50,787 bases of DNA from Skermanella aerolata KACC 11604 (GCF_000936425.1 NZ_AVFK01000045.1:1-50787); one strand, 5' to 3'. Shown: positions 1 through 11,453, numbered from the stretch's first letter. Numbers and translations: made by a program. The notes: generated by a model from the sequence alone, not told the origin.

Positions 1-690
1 CTCGACCAGCTCGCCGCCGGCGGTATCTTCTCCGGTGTCGAGCCGCTGCGGGATGGCGTGTCGCGCGACGCCGAAGCCCTCGTCGCTCTCTACCACGAGG
101 CATGCCGCGCCATCGGTCCCGATGAACGCCATCGCGCATGGACCGCCTTCCTGCGCGCCACCATGAAAACCCGCATGACGCATGTCCTGTGCGGCGAAGT
201 CGGGTCCGGCAAGACCTTCTTCGGCATGGGGTTGGCCAACGAGATCCCGCTGGACGACCGGCTCGTCACGGTTCAGGACAGCGACGAATGGAGCGCCCTG
301 CCCCACCGAAACCGCACCGACCTGTTCTACAGCAAGGGCGGCCAGGGAGCCGCCAACGTCACGCCGAACGATCTGGTCGAGGCATCGCTGCGGCTGGCCA
401 TGCGCTGGTTGCTGCTCCAGGAACTGCGCGGCGCCGAAGCCTTCTCGTTTCTGCGGGCGCGGCGCTCCGGACACCCCGGCCTGACCACCTGCCACGCCTC
501 CAACACGCGCGAGGTCTTCCCGACGCTGGCGCTGATGGTCAAGCAGGCGCCGGCCGCCTCCAGCGTCGAGTTGACCGACATCGAGGCGTCGCTGAAAAGC
601 CTGATCGACGTCGTGGTTCATTTCCACCGGCCCGAGGGACGCTTCGCGGTTTCCGAGGTGTGGTTCCGGCATGCGGAGGCTGCGGCATGA
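1..690 (+). CDS. virB11: VirB11-type T4SS ATPase, 3' part (5' end outside window)
   Basis: Hexameric traffic ATPase that powers pilus assembly and substrate transfer at the cytoplasmic face of a type IV secretion system. The frame is open from base 1, so the start lies upstream; about 230 codons are present against roughly 340 in the family, so the N-terminal domain is mostly missing from view. The Walker A motif GEVGSGKT is at 193-216. Further on come an LLLQELRGAEAF stretch (Walker B region) and the GLTTCHA histidine box typical of VirB11. The stop overlaps the virD4 start (ATGA at 687-690), which implies translational coupling. A GTG at 58 could be read as a start but would sit inside the domain and is unlikely to be used. 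Family assignment is firm; whether the transfer system is complete cannot be seen. Confidence 0.9.
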   Translation, partial: LDQLAAGGIFSGVEPLRDGVSRDAEALVALYHEACRAIGPDERHRAWTAFLRATMKTRMTHVLCGEVGSGKTFFGMGLANEIPLDDRLVTVQDSDEWSALPHRNRTDLFYSKGGQGAANVTPNDLVEASLRLAMRWLLLQELRGAEAFSFLRARRSGHPGLTTCHASNTREVFPTLALMVKQAPAASSVELTDIEASLKSLIDVVVHFHRPEGRFAVSEVWFRHAEAAA

Positions 691-2462
691 GACGGCTGAA
701 ACTGGTTCTGTCCCCCGTCATCGCCCTGGCGGGATTTACTTTCACCGCCTCCACCGTCACCCTTTTCGGCCTCGGCACGATCCGGCAAGCCGGCATTCCC
801 ACCGCCGAGTGGTGGGGCTATCTCTTCGCCACCATGCCGGATGCCTACACTCAGTCATGGGTCAACGAATGGCTGCTCTACGGAGCCGCCGCCGGCCTTA
901 TCACCGCCGGCCTGTCCATCTATCGCATCCTCGGCGAAGACGGTGTCCCTCCCGGTCGTGACGGCCGCGCCCTGTTCGGCTCCGCGAAATACGCAACACC
1001 GAGGCAGGGCAGGAAATCGGGGCTGATCTACTCGTTCCGCCCCCGGCCCGATTGCATCCTGCTCGGCCGCACCGCCGGATTTCTGGGAATGGGCAAGCGT
1101 TACGTCTGCCTTCCCGGTCCGGAGCACGCCCTGCTCTATGCCAGGACCGGCAGCGGCAAGGGCGTCGCCTACGTCGTTCCGAACTGCTTCAACTACGCCG
1201 ACAGCCTGGTCGTGCTCGACATCAAGCGCGAGAACTACACGAGGACAGCGGCGCATCGGGAGAACACCCTCGGCCAGGAAGTTTTTCTGTTCTCGCCCCT
1301 GGCCGAAGACGGCGCCACCCACTGCTGGAATCCAGTCGGCGGCATCGATGAGTCACAGTCGGATTACCTGTCCAGGATCCAGCGCCGGGCCTTCAACCTG
1401 TTTCCCGAAGTCGGCACGGCCAACAAGAACAAGTTCTGGCAGGACAGCGCGCGGACCGCATGGACCGGCATCGCGACCCTGATCTGCGAGACGCCGGGAA
1501 TCGACCTGACCCCAGCCTCGATCTTCCGATTTTTCACGCGCGGCGACAGCGTGGAGACGATCGCCCGCATGGTCGAGGAGCGCCGGGCCACGGACCGGCC
1601 CTACACCCAGGACTGCGTCAACCTGCTGTCCGATTATCTACGGGGCAACGAGGACATGGTTCAGGGCATCCGCAAGCAGGTCACCAGCACCATGGGGATC
1701 TGGTTCAATCCGAAGGTCGTGGCGGCAACATCCCGCAGCGATTTTGACCTGCGCGACCTGCGCCGACGCAAGATGACCATCTACATCGGCGTGATGCCGT
1801 CCGACTTGGAGCAACTGGGCTTCCTGCTGCGCCTGTTCTTCCTCCAGCTCTTCGACGCCTGCATGGACTCCCACCCGGATCACGACAGCACCATCACCCA
1901 CCGGTGCCACGTCCTGATGGACGAGTTGACCGCTCTCCCCCCAATGCGGCCGATCGCCAAGGCGAACGGCTTCGCGCGGGGCTTCGGGCTGCACTTCAGC
2001 TTCGTCGTCCAGACCAAGACCGATCTGCGTGACGAATATAAGGAAGACGGGCTGGCGTCGCTATTGGGAAACCTCGGCGCAGAAATCGTTTTCGGCACCA
2101 GCGACGAACTGCTGACCAAGGAAGTCAGCGAGCGCACCGGGTACGACACCGTCGAGAACGTCAGCCGGTCGGCGCCGCGGTTCTTCGGGTGGTTCCGTGC
2201 CAGGGAGCAGAACCAAAACACCGGTCAGGCGAAGCGTGCGCTCCTGCTCCCCCAGGAAGTCAACGAACTTCCCGACGATGAAGAGATCATGTTCCGCAAG
2301 GGAGCGCCCGCGTTTCGGCTCAAGCGGAACTGCTGGTACGCCGATACGAACTTCATGAACCTGGAGCAGACGCCGGTCGAGCCGCCGGCCGTGGCTTACA
2401 CGCTCGACCGCGACGACGGATCAGTCAAGTTCCCGACGGAAAAGCCGGGTAAAGCAGCATGA
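687..2462 (+). CDS. virD4: VirD4/TraG-type coupling protein
   Basis: Inner-membrane coupling ATPase that brings DNA or protein substrates to the type IV secretion channel. It has 591 residues, normal for VirD4. Two N-terminal membrane helices (about residues 5-30 and 62-82) are followed by the cytosolic ATPase. Walker A is RTGSGKGV at 153-160, next to the VVPNCFNYADSLVVLDIK stretch typical of TraG/VirD4; Walker B is LMDEL around residue 410. The start at 687 is chosen because it overlaps the virB11 stop as ATGA; the same frame is open further upstream, but that part is antisense-like filler over virB11. The protein ends in a basic tail. With virB11 it indicates a conjugative or secretion T4SS whose remaining genes lie left of the window. 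Confidence 0.95.
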   Translation: MRRLKLVLSPVIALAGFTFTASTVTLFGLGTIRQAGIPTAEWWGYLFATMPDAYTQSWVNEWLLYGAAAGLITAGLSIYRILGEDGVPPGRDGRALFGSAKYATPRQGRKSGLIYSFRPRPDCILLGRTAGFLGMGKRYVCLPGPEHALLYARTGSGKGVAYVVPNCFNYADSLVVLDIKRENYTRTAAHRENTLGQEVFLFSPLAEDGATHCWNPVGGIDESQSDYLSRIQRRAFNLFPEVGTANKNKFWQDSARTAWTGIATLICETPGIDLTPASIFRFFTRGDSVETIARMVEERRATDRPYTQDCVNLLSDYLRGNEDMVQGIRKQVTSTMGIWFNPKVVAATSRSDFDLRDLRRRKMTIYIGVMPSDLEQLGFLLRLFFLQLFDACMDSHPDHDSTITHRCHVLMDELTALPPMRPIAKANGFARGFGLHFSFVVQTKTDLRDEYKEDGLASLLGNLGAEIVFGTSDELLTKEVSERTGYDTVENVSRSAPRFFGWFRAREQNQNTGQAKRALLLPQEVNELPDDEEIMFRKGAPAFRLKRNCWYADTNFMNLEQTPVEPPAVAYTLDRDDGSVKFPTEKPGKAA

Positions 2463-2587
2463 CAACTACGCGGCGCGGTCCAGAACTTGCGATACATTGC
2501 TCTTACCGCCGCCGACGAAAACGCTGCAGTGCTTCAACACTGGTTGTTACATCCTCAAGCACATTGCCCCATGCGGCTGCTCAGTAA
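2459..2587 (+). CDS. Short ORF overlapping the virD4 stop, probably a truncated T4SS gene
   Basis: A 42-codon frame starts with an ATG at 2459-2461 that overlaps the virD4 stop as ATGA, the same coupling seen between virB11 and virD4. The product (begins MTTTRRGPELAI) is arginine- and serine-rich and matches nothing I recognise after the first residues. I read it as the start codon of a further operon gene whose body has been lost or shifted out of frame. It could also be a fortuitous frame. Confidence 0.3.
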   Translation: MTTTRRGPELAIHCSYRRRRKRCSASTLVVTSSSTLPHAAAQ

Positions 2588-2639
2588 TTTGCGGTTGGTC
2601 ATCATACTGGCTGCGCATCTTTGAGGCGAGGGCGACGGC

Positions 2640-2774
2640 ATGCGCATGGGGTGGTTGGTGACGCCCGTTCTGGTGATGGCGGCGACTATGCCGCCGATTG
2701 TCATGGAGCAGGCTGACGCGGCTGTCGTGGACAAGATCGCGGTTGCCCGGAAGCTGGCGCGGGATGGGGTATGA
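2640..2774 (+). CDS. Small ORF with signal-peptide-like N-terminus
   Basis: A 44-residue frame starts MRMGWLVTPVLVMAATMPP: a positive N-terminus and a hydrophobic core followed by a short polar tail ending KLARDGV. It resembles the signal-peptide end of a secreted protein, such as a VirB5/TrbJ-like T4SS component, cut short by decay. A GAGG lies about 13 bases before the ATG. No family is recognised. Its place directly behind virD4, where a secreted T4SS component would be expected, is the main support. Confidence 0.25.
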   Translation: MRMGWLVTPVLVMAATMPPIVMEQADAAVVDKIAVARKLARDGV

Positions 2775-2860
2775 CCCACCGAAACGGCGTGAAAAACATA
2801 CCAGATTAGTATCGCGAGAGCATCGTTACAGTATAAGAAGATACCCTCGCCGGGTGGCAG

Positions 2861-2893
2861 TTCCTGGGTGATCCATAGAAGATCACCCAGGAA
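2861..2893. repeat. Perfect 13-bp inverted repeat (stem-loop)
   Basis: Arms TTCCTGGGTGATC (2861-2873) and GATCACCCAGGAA (2881-2893) are perfectly complementary with a 7-base loop, CATAGAA. There is no T-run on either side, so a rho-independent terminator is not clearly supported. It lies between the broken T4SS edge and hicAB. A protein-binding site or an RNA hairpin are both possible. Confidence 0.6.
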
Positions 2894-3067
2894 CATGCTG
2901 ATAGGGTTTCTTGCGGGTGTGGGCTTCAAGCCCCTTCCACCCACCTTCGCCCGGCTCGACATGACGTTCCAGGGGCCATGATGACCGGGCTGCCAGATGG
3001 GTCCCTGTGAAAGGCCTTGACGTTGGAAAGCTGGCGATCTGGTCGCGGCTCGCTGGCCGCTCGACCA

Positions 3068-3388
3068 TCAGGCTGCGTCGATTGTCCTGGACACCCATGC
3101 ACTCAGACTAATGCCCTCCGCCTCAGCCCGCAGAAATGCCTTTCGATGCTGTTCAGGAGTTGCTCGCACAAGCATCTTCCCGCTGAATGGCCGGTCTGGA
3201 GTTTTGCCAACTTCCTGACAGTAGGCGAGATAATCATCGATACTTCCCTGGAAGCTGGATAAAAGTTCTTCGCGCGTTGATCCTTCAAAATGAATCACAT
3301 CAGCCAGTCCAGCCACGGTTCCGGAAAATGTTCCATCTTCCGGATCGAAGTCTATTGGTCCAGAAACGTAACCCTTGTACTCGATCAT
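3068..3388 (-). CDS. hicB: HicB-family antitoxin
   Basis: Antitoxin of a HicAB pair; HicB proteins bind and inhibit the HicA mRNA interferase and repress their own operon. The product has 106 residues. The N-terminal half (MIEYKGYVSGPIDFDPEDG, then GTVAGLADVIHFEG) is the degenerate RNase-H-like HicB fold. The C-terminal part (GKMLVRATPEQHRKAF followed by SAWVSRTI) is the ribbon-helix-helix DNA-binding end. The start at 3388 is chosen because its ATG overlaps the hicA stop as ATGA; a longer frame to 3574 only runs over hicA. Gene order is hicA then hicB, reading leftward. Such pairs often stabilise plasmids. Confidence 0.9.
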   Translation of the reverse strand: MIEYKGYVSGPIDFDPEDGTFSGTVAGLADVIHFEGSTREELLSSFQGSIDDYLAYCQEVGKTPDRPFSGKMLVRATPEQHRKAFLRAEAEGISLSAWVSRTIDAA

Positions 3389-3657
3389 GGCTTCACTCCC
3401 GCGTTTCTCAAGAACTGCCTCACCGCATCTATGGCTCCCTTTTTTGTGTGCGGTTGCGGATGGGGTCGGTGAAAGATCGCCGTTCGCCCGTTTAGCTCGA
3501 ACGCTACCCGACTCCCGGCTCGCTCCACTACCTTCCCGTCCAGTGCCTCCACCAAGGCTTCGATTTCCGCCCACCGAATGTCAGATCTAGTAGGTCGTTC
3601 GAAGATATTTGAGAGCGTTTTGCGGTGCCCATTGTTCATATAGGTACGATAGCGCAT
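3385..3657 (-). CDS. hicA: HicA-family mRNA interferase toxin
   Basis: Small double-stranded-RNA-binding-like toxin that cleaves mRNA. It has 90 residues from the ATG at 3657; an internal ATG (MNNGHRKTL) is an alternative start. It shows GSRVAFELNGRTAIFHRPHP, then KKGAIDAVRQFLRNAGVKP, the C-terminal signature of the longer HicA subgroup. In this subgroup the classical GSH histidine position reads GSR, so catalysis may rely on the later HRPHP histidines; that is inference. It is coupled to hicB by a 4-base overlap. Confidence 0.88.
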   Translation of the reverse strand: MRYRTYMNNGHRKTLSNIFERPTRSDIRWAEIEALVEALDGKVVERAGSRVAFELNGRTAIFHRPHPQPHTKKGAIDAVRQFLRNAGVKP

Positions 3658-4001
3658 TTCGCTATCATCTTGCCAGCGGATTCACATCATAGTTATTGGC
3701 ATATGGTTGACCTGGGGAGGCATCGAAATGGCACATGGCGCCTGGACGTTGGGCGAGTTCCCCTTGCCGCTGACTTCGTCACGTCCTCGCCTAGTGCCCC
3801 AGGCGGAACCAGATGCTCGATCCTTGTCAGATCGTCTTCACCGACCGGGTCGAACGCTGATCAGTAGACACGGCAATGGACCGACGTCATCTCGACACAG
3901 AGCCGCTGTGACTTGCCCGGAGGGGATGGCGGCATTCAGCCGGGGACATTTCTCGCCGGCTTCGGTCAGGCCGAAGCTACGAGGGATGCCAGGGATGCCA
4001 G

Positions 4002-4064
4002 CTAGTCGTGGAAGTCGGCGGCAGTCAGGTAGAGGCGCCTGCCCTGGGTGTCATGGAGATTCAT
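4002..4064 (-). pseudogene. Remnant: N-terminus of a tyrosine integrase
   Basis: A 20-codon frame begins MNLHDTQGRRLYLTAADF and ends at a stop. It resembles the start of a family of plasmid-borne tyrosine recombinases that open MNLYD..GRRLYLT. The rest of the gene is absent. Directly downstream, a short GGGATGCCA duplication (3981-4000) marks disturbed sequence. The identification rests on a short stretch recalled by eye. Confidence 0.45.
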
Positions 4065-4083
4065 GGTGCGGAACAGATTGTAT

Positions 4084-4189
4084 CACTTCTGTTCCAAAAG
4101 CCAGTCAGAGCGGACTGGCGTGGTTGGTTAAGTGCTTGATTCACCGTGCCGTCAATCCGGCCCTAGGCCGTGGTCGTGGAACAGAAGTG
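4084..4189. repeat. 13-bp inverted repeat pair CACTTCTGTTCCA, 80 bp apart
   Basis: CACTTCTGTTCCA at 4084-4096 and its exact reverse complement TGGAACAGAAGTG at 4177-4189 flank 80 bp. That interval includes a smaller dyad, CCAGTC/GACTGG (about 4101-4118). The pair lies just upstream of the integrase remnant at 4064, so recombinase-binding sites are plausible. A related TGGAACA/TGTTCCA dyad occurs at 10757-10783. The remaining sequence of 3658-4255 shows no convincing gene. Confidence 0.55.
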
Positions 4190-4255
4190 CCAATTCGGTT
4201 CCAGGCAGTAAGGTTGATTTACCAGAAGGGAGCCGCCGCCCTTCCGCCCTGCCCC

Positions 4256-5560
4256 TTACCGCGCAGTCTGCTCCTCGCCCGCGGGATTGAAGAGGATGCA
4301 AACAGGACTGCCCGTGCGGGCCACCGTCCCTACTGAGGCCAGACTGCCCGTGTGCGGATCGACGCCGAAGCCGACGATGTCGTCGCTGTCCTCGTTGGCG
4401 ACGAACAGAAGGTCCTCCACTGGGCTGGGGGCAAAGAACCGCGGAGTCCGCCCGCCGGTAAGATGCCAGCCGGTCGCGGCCAGCCGACCGGTGAGCCCGT
4501 CCACCGCGAACACCGCGATGCTGTCGTAGCCGCGGTTGGAGGCGTAGACGAAACGGCTAGTCGCCGACACGGCGATCTCCGCGGCCCGGCTGTTCCCGAC
4601 GAAGCTGTCCGGCAACGCGGTGAGCACCTGGAAGGGCGCGAGGCCTCCGGTGCCGGCATCAAAGCGGCAGGCCATGACCGTCGAGTCAAGTTCGTTGATA
4701 ACATAGGCAAAGCGGTTTGACGGGTGGAAGGCGATATGGCGCGGCCCGGCACCCTCCCGTGCTTCGGCCACAGCTCCTTCCACGGCCGAAAGTTTGCCGG
4801 TTTCCGCATCAAGGCGAAAGATGAAGGTCCGGTCCAGTCCCTTATCAGGAACAGCGATGAAGCGGTCGGTCGGATCATACTGGGCCTGGTGCGGCTTAGA
4901 AAACGGCTGCTCCACCCGGTGCGGACCGATCTTTCCCGTGAGGGTCACCAGATCGCTCATCCTGCCCAGGGCACCATTCTCCTTGATCGGCAGAACGGCC
5001 AGCGACGACGTGACGTGGTTGACGACGACCGCGAAGCGATTGGTGGGATCAACGCACAGGTGGACGGGGTTCTTCCCACCTGTTGACTCCCGGTTCAGGA
5101 TCGTAAGTTCTCCGGATTTCGGATCGATGCGAAATGCGCTGATCTCGCTTCCGTCCCCGTGCACCGCGTAGAGGAACCGGCGCTGCCGGTCGAAGCTGAG
5201 GAACGAGGGATTGACGAGATCGTCAAGGACTTGCACGGGCGTCCAGGCCGCCGCTTTCGGATCGACCCGATACACGCTGAGGCCATCGCCCCGTGCGTTG
5301 CGCTCACGCGTCGTTCGCGAACCGACATAGGCAAAATAGGGAGTGGCGGAGTCGGGCATAACCCTTGGCTCTTCCTGTCGTCCGACGATTTCTGAGCCGG
5401 TCGGCTGTGCCCGGCTTCCCTGTACCGACACCGCGCCGATGCAGGTGGAACCGGCAATCAGGCCTACCATTCTGTTGCAGAAGCGACGGCGCGACAACAT
5501 GGTGTCGGTGTCCGCCGTCCGTTGATCATCCGCAGACGCGGACGGCAGCTCATGCTGCAT
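4256..5560 (-). CDS. Secreted lactonase-family beta-propeller protein (6-phosphogluconolactonase-like fold)
   Basis: Seven-bladed beta-propeller of the lactonase family (PF10282). Members include the YbhE-type 6-phosphogluconolactonase, but secreted members act on other sugar or organic-acid lactones. It has 434 residues from the ATG at 5560, preceded by GGAGA at 8 bases; an upstream ATG at 5608 lacks a site. The N-terminus carries SRRRFCNRM then a hydrophobic run ending SRAQ, a Tat-type signal, so the enzyme is probably periplasmic. Blade repeats such as GDGLSVYRVDPK, GSEISAFRIDPKSGEL and DRTFIFRLDAETGKL are evident. It is the last gene of the acnA-tctC-lactonase unit. Periplasmic export argues against the cytosolic pentose-phosphate role; hydrolysis of an imported lactone is inferred. 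Confidence 0.85.
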   Translation of the reverse strand: MQHELPSASADDQRTADTDTMLSRRRFCNRMVGLIAGSTCIGAVSVQGSRAQPTGSEIVGRQEEPRVMPDSATPYFAYVGSRTTRERNARGDGLSVYRVDPKAAAWTPVQVLDDLVNPSFLSFDRQRRFLYAVHGDGSEISAFRIDPKSGELTILNRESTGGKNPVHLCVDPTNRFAVVVNHVTSSLAVLPIKENGALGRMSDLVTLTGKIGPHRVEQPFSKPHQAQYDPTDRFIAVPDKGLDRTFIFRLDAETGKLSAVEGAVAEAREGAGPRHIAFHPSNRFAYVINELDSTVMACRFDAGTGGLAPFQVLTALPDSFVGNSRAAEIAVSATSRFVYASNRGYDSIAVFAVDGLTGRLAATGWHLTGGRTPRFFAPSPVEDLLFVANEDSDDIVGFGVDPHTGSLASVGTVARTGSPVCILFNPAGEEQTAR

Positions 5561-5665
5561 TGGGTTTCTCCAGGGAAACAGCGATTGGCTTGGTGCGGAT
5601 CGGTGCAAAGGGTGAAACAGTGATCCGCGGCGCGCCCTATGGACCGCCGCGGATCGACCGCTGGC

Positions 5666-6646
5666 TTATTTCACCAAGCCGAGATCCGTGAGAATACCTT
5701 CCATCCTGGCGCGATCGTCCTTGATGAAAGCGGCGAACTCAGGCGCCGGTTGGTAAAGGTCGGTCCACTGTCGCTTGGCCACCGTTTCCTTCCAAGCCGG
5801 GCTCGCGACCATTTTGGCGATGGCGTCCGCCAGCACTTTCAGGTCCGCGTCACGGATTCCGGGAGGTGCCATCAATCCTCGCCAGTTGAAGAAGGAGACG
5901 TCGATGCCCTGCTCCTTGAGGGTCGGGATGCTGACGTCCGGCAACCTCTCATCAGAGGAAATGGCGAGCGCCCTGACTTTGCCATCGTTTATGAGCGATT
6001 GATATTCCCCATATCCACCGATGCCGACCGTCACATGCCCGCCAAGGATCGCGCTGACCGCTTCGCCACCGCCGGAATGAGCGATGTAATTCACCTTGGC
6101 CGGATCGGTCCCGACAGCCTTCGCGATGAGGCCGGCGAGGATCTGGTCCGTGCTGGCGATAGAGCCACCGGCCCAGGATACCGAGCCGGGATCGCCCTTC
6201 AGCTTGGCGACAAGCTCTGTCATCGACTGGATCGGTGAGGCTGCCGGAACGAAAATGACTTCATATTCTCCCACCAACCGGGCCAGAGGGGTGATCTCGT
6301 TGAGGGTGACGGGCGACTTATTGGTGATGATGGCGCCTTGCAGCGTCTGCCCGGCGACCAGGATCGCATCGCCCCGACGCTTCTTGGACGTCACGAACTG
6401 GGCAAGCCCCACGGTGCCGCCGGCACCGGCGATGTTCTGCACCTGCACGCTCGTTGCGAGGCCGGCTTGCTGAAGTACCGCCTGCATGGCGCGCGCGGTC
6501 TGGTCCCAGCCACCACCGGCGCTCGCCGGGGCGATCAATTCCAGGTTCCTGGTCTGGGCCGCGCCCGGGACAGCCGTCACGGCCATCGCCGAAAGCACGG
6601 CTCCGCCCAGCAGTCCTGCAAGCATACGTTTGGAATACGAGAACAT
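5666..6646 (-). CDS. TctC/Bug-family periplasmic solute-binding protein
   Basis: Extracytoplasmic binding protein of the tripartite tricarboxylate transporter type; known ligands include citrate and other carboxylates. It has 326 residues from the ATG at 6646, which is preceded by GGGAGGAAGGT; an in-frame ATG at 6661 lies before that site and is less likely. The signal peptide runs through about residue 29 (AVPGAAQ). Family marks include LIAPASAGGGWDQTARA, the ligand loop near residues 30-45, and NIAGAGGTVGLAQF. No tctA or tctB membrane gene is in the window, so it must share a permease encoded elsewhere or act as a sensor-type Bug protein. Its place directly downstream of aconitase suggests a tricarboxylate-like ligand; that is inference. 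Confidence 0.9.
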   Translation of the reverse strand: MFSYSKRMLAGLLGGAVLSAMAVTAVPGAAQTRNLELIAPASAGGGWDQTARAMQAVLQQAGLATSVQVQNIAGAGGTVGLAQFVTSKKRRGDAILVAGQTLQGAIITNKSPVTLNEITPLARLVGEYEVIFVPAASPIQSMTELVAKLKGDPGSVSWAGGSIASTDQILAGLIAKAVGTDPAKVNYIAHSGGGEAVSAILGGHVTVGIGGYGEYQSLINDGKVRALAISSDERLPDVSIPTLKEQGIDVSFFNWRGLMAPPGIRDADLKVLADAIAKMVASPAWKETVAKRQWTDLYQPAPEFAAFIKDDRARMEGILTDLGLVK

Positions 6647-6740
6647 ACCTTCCTCCCTCACCGTCTTTTAGTTTGTCAAATGCGAACCCGTCCGGCGGGT
6701 GCCGGTGCGACGGGTCCTTGAACCGGGTTCCGCGGTGACG

Positions 6741-9380
<2,640 letters not shown>

Positions 9381-9706
9381 ACCGTGCTCAACGCGGTTCT
9401 CCCTGGCGTTATGATCCTGCGGCGCGTGCGGGCGGGTGGCGACAGGGGCATGAGCCACCAGCCGAGGAAGCCTTTCGCAGTGCGGAACGAATTTGTTGCC
9501 GTACGATAAGAAGGGCGCATCAAACGGACAATTGGTCCTTCGCCAACCGAGACTTCGCCATCCGCGAAGCCTGGCGTACCAGGCGCTTCAGAAACCGTTC
9601 GGGTGCCAAAGCTAAAACTGGTGTTTTGCAGTCTTCTTCCGCTTTAGGATGTTCATTCCAGTGCTCTTAGCAGAAAACAGGCAGGCGAAACGGATAGTGA
9701 AGGCGC
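9381..9706. promoter_or_regulatory. Divergent acnA/lysR control region with a T-N11-A box
   Basis: The 326 bp between divergent starts hold CTTCGC (9553-9558) and GCGAAG (9564-9569) around CATCC. The core TTCGC-N5-GCGAA fits the T-N11-A rule for LysR-family sites (T9555, A9567). It is the best operator candidate here. No strong sigma-70 hexamers stand out, and no gene is seen in the gap. Confidence 0.55.
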
Positions 9707-10606
9707 ATGCGCTTCGACCTGATCAGCCTCAAGCTCTTCGTTGCCGTTGGAGATGAGCTGAACATCACGCGAGCGGCAGAGCGTGAAAACATCGTGCTTT
9801 CGGCCGCGAGCAAAAGGATCGCCGACTTGGAAGCAAGCATCGGTGTCGCTTTGCTTCTCCGCCATGCCCGTGGCGTTACGCTGACCCCAGCCGGTCAAAC
9901 CTTCCTGCACTATGCCCGTCAGGTGCTGCAAACCCTTGCACGGATGGAAGGAGAACTGAGTGACTTTACCGCCGGTGTGAAGGGACACGTGCGGATGCAC
10001 GCCATCGCATCGGCGATCTCTGAGTTCCTGCCACGGGAACTGAGTGGATTTCTATCGCGCTACCCGATGATCAAGATCGATCTGGAAGAGCATGTCGGTC
10101 CGGCGATTGTCCGCGCGGTGGCGGACCGGTCGGCGGACATCGGCATCATCACCGAGAACACTCCGGCCGACGGACTCGAACAACTGCCGTACCATGTCGA
10201 CCGTCTGGTTCTGGTGGTTCCCGACGGACACCCCATGGCCGACTTGCCATCGGCGAAATTGACGGAGGCACTGAGCTACGATTTCATCGGCCCACACCCC
10301 GACAGCTCGCTTATGGCGGTCATCATGCGGGCATGCATGGAAACGGGCAGTCCGATCAGGCTGCGGATCCAGGTGCGCAGCTTCGATGGAATGTGCCGAA
10401 TGATCGAAGAGAACCTCGGTATCGGCATATTGCCGGTCATGGCGATCGAGCATCAACTTATGTCCGGCAAACTCCGAGCGATCCCCTTGGCAGAGGAGTG
10501 GGCTGAGCGACGTCTGTTCCTGTGCGTGCGGGAGCTGGCTGCGTTGCCCGTCAGTGCCCGCCAGCTCATCCAGCATCTGTCCGCGGCGGTGGAGACCCTG
10601 GCCTGA
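9707..10606 (+). CDS. LysR-family transcriptional regulator
   Basis: DNA-binding activator or repressor, 299 residues, normal for the family. The N-terminal winged helix (residues 1-60) reads FDLISLKLFVAVGDELNITRA, with AASKRIADLEASIG as recognition region. The substrate-binding domain runs from about residue 90 to 295. It is divergent from acnA and separated by 326 bp that carry a T-N11-A dyad, so it very probably controls the acnA-tctC-lactonase unit in response to the acid taken up. The inducer is unknown. Confidence 0.9.
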   Translation: MRFDLISLKLFVAVGDELNITRAAERENIVLSAASKRIADLEASIGVALLLRHARGVTLTPAGQTFLHYARQVLQTLARMEGELSDFTAGVKGHVRMHAIASAISEFLPRELSGFLSRYPMIKIDLEEHVGPAIVRAVADRSADIGIITENTPADGLEQLPYHVDRLVLVVPDGHPMADLPSAKLTEALSYDFIGPHPDSSLMAVIMRACMETGSPIRLRIQVRSFDGMCRMIEENLGIGILPVMAIEHQLMSGKLRAIPLAEEWAERRLFLCVRELAALPVSARQLIQHLSAAVETLA

Positions 10607-10756
10607 CACCCCGGGACTGTCGAGCGACCGAATTCGGGACTGGGCCAGAAACGACTGCTGATGGCCCATGTTGATCAACCGGAGGCCTGTCGGGCACATC
10701 GGCAGCCAGCACCGCATGTCGGCTTTGTGTCAGAGGTAGATCATAAGGCAGCACTG

Positions 10757-10783
10757 TGGAACACTTCCTACCAGTCTGTTCCA
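10757..10783. repeat. TGGAACA/TGTTCCA dyad
   Basis: TGGAACA (10757-10763) and TGTTCCA (10777-10783) face each other across 13 bases. The half-site is shared with the inverted pair at 4084-4189, which suggests the same binding protein, perhaps a recombinase. Otherwise 10607-10813 shows no gene. Confidence 0.4.
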
Positions 10784-10813
10784 AGGTGCACGGTGGCGAT
10801 ATGGCACCGACGA

Positions 10814-11035
10814 TTAGCCTTCCTCGGCCGACCCAGGCACGGCTTTCGCGGCGGCCTGAAAGCCGATCTTGGAGTGGGTGCCGTCGCAGAACGGCTTCTT
10901 TGTCGATGCGCCGCAGCGGCAGAGCCAGACCTTGCTCTTGGTGGGCAAAACCTTGCCGTCGGCATCGTGCAGTTCAATCGAGCCAGTGACCAGATAAGGC
11001 CCGTTCAGCGTCGCTTCGATCGTTACCTCGGCCAT
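10814..11035 (-). CDS. CDGSH iron-sulfur domain protein
   Basis: Small 2Fe-2S protein of the mitoNEET/CDGSH family, 73 residues. The cluster-binding signature is complete: Cys39 and Cys41 in LCRCGAS, Cys50 in PFCDGTH and His54, giving the 3-Cys/1-His ligand set. The N-terminal 30 residues form the short beta region (VTIEATLNGPYLVTG). Proposed roles are redox or iron-sulfur transfer; no partner gene adjoins. The start ATG at 11035 is preceded by GAGGGCTGCTG. The following 240 bp up to the IS remnant contain nothing recognised. Confidence 0.9.
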   Translation of the reverse strand: MAEVTIEATLNGPYLVTGSIELHDADGKVLPTKSKVWLCRCGASTKKPFCDGTHSKIGFQAAAKAVPGSAEEG

Positions 11036-11274
11036 CAGCAGCCCTCCGCTCTCTGGCGATCATATCCCGAGCGCAAGCCCGGTCCGCTCCGGAGCTTCTT
11101 AACGCGCCGTCGCCGCCAGGGCGATAAGGACGGATGATATGATACTTCTGCCCAGTCCGTTCTACGCGCGATCACGTCCGAATTCACGACAGGATTACTC
11201 GATGCGGCCCGACGGGAGGCCGGAGTCGGTCACTCGGCGGCGAGGGAGGCGGATATCCGGCGCGCTCATGCGTC

Positions 11275-11453
11275 GGTTCTGTCAGCTTTCGGGGCAAGTT
11301 GAGCAAGAGGCAGACTGATGCTTACCAGTAGCTGTATCAGGCGGCGGAGATCAGGTCCCGCAGCGCGGCCACGCGCTGCACGTGAATGGTCCGGCGGCGG
11401 GCGAGGGAGACGTTCTGGTTGATGTAGCTGGCCGATCGCAGGAAGTTGCGGAC
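11275..11453 (-). mobile_element. IS6-family remnant, left segment (end plus transposase C-terminus)
   Basis: The terminal repeat GGTTCTGTCAGCTTTCGGGG starts at 11275. It is followed by the antisense 3' end of a transposase gene that matches the intact copy at 41092-42059 almost base for base. The segment stops at TTGCGGAC (11446-11453), which recurs at 12130-12137 where the same gene resumes. The transposase is thus interrupted and later truncated. Confidence 0.85.

Noticed and set aside
138-686. Upstream extension of the virD4 frame
   Set aside because: It runs over virB11 in another frame; the ATGA overlap at 687 and family length fix the start.
3707-4336. 209-codon plus-strand frame behind hicAB
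   Set aside because: The composition is poor after the first 20 codons and it runs into the lactonase gene antisense; no product supported.
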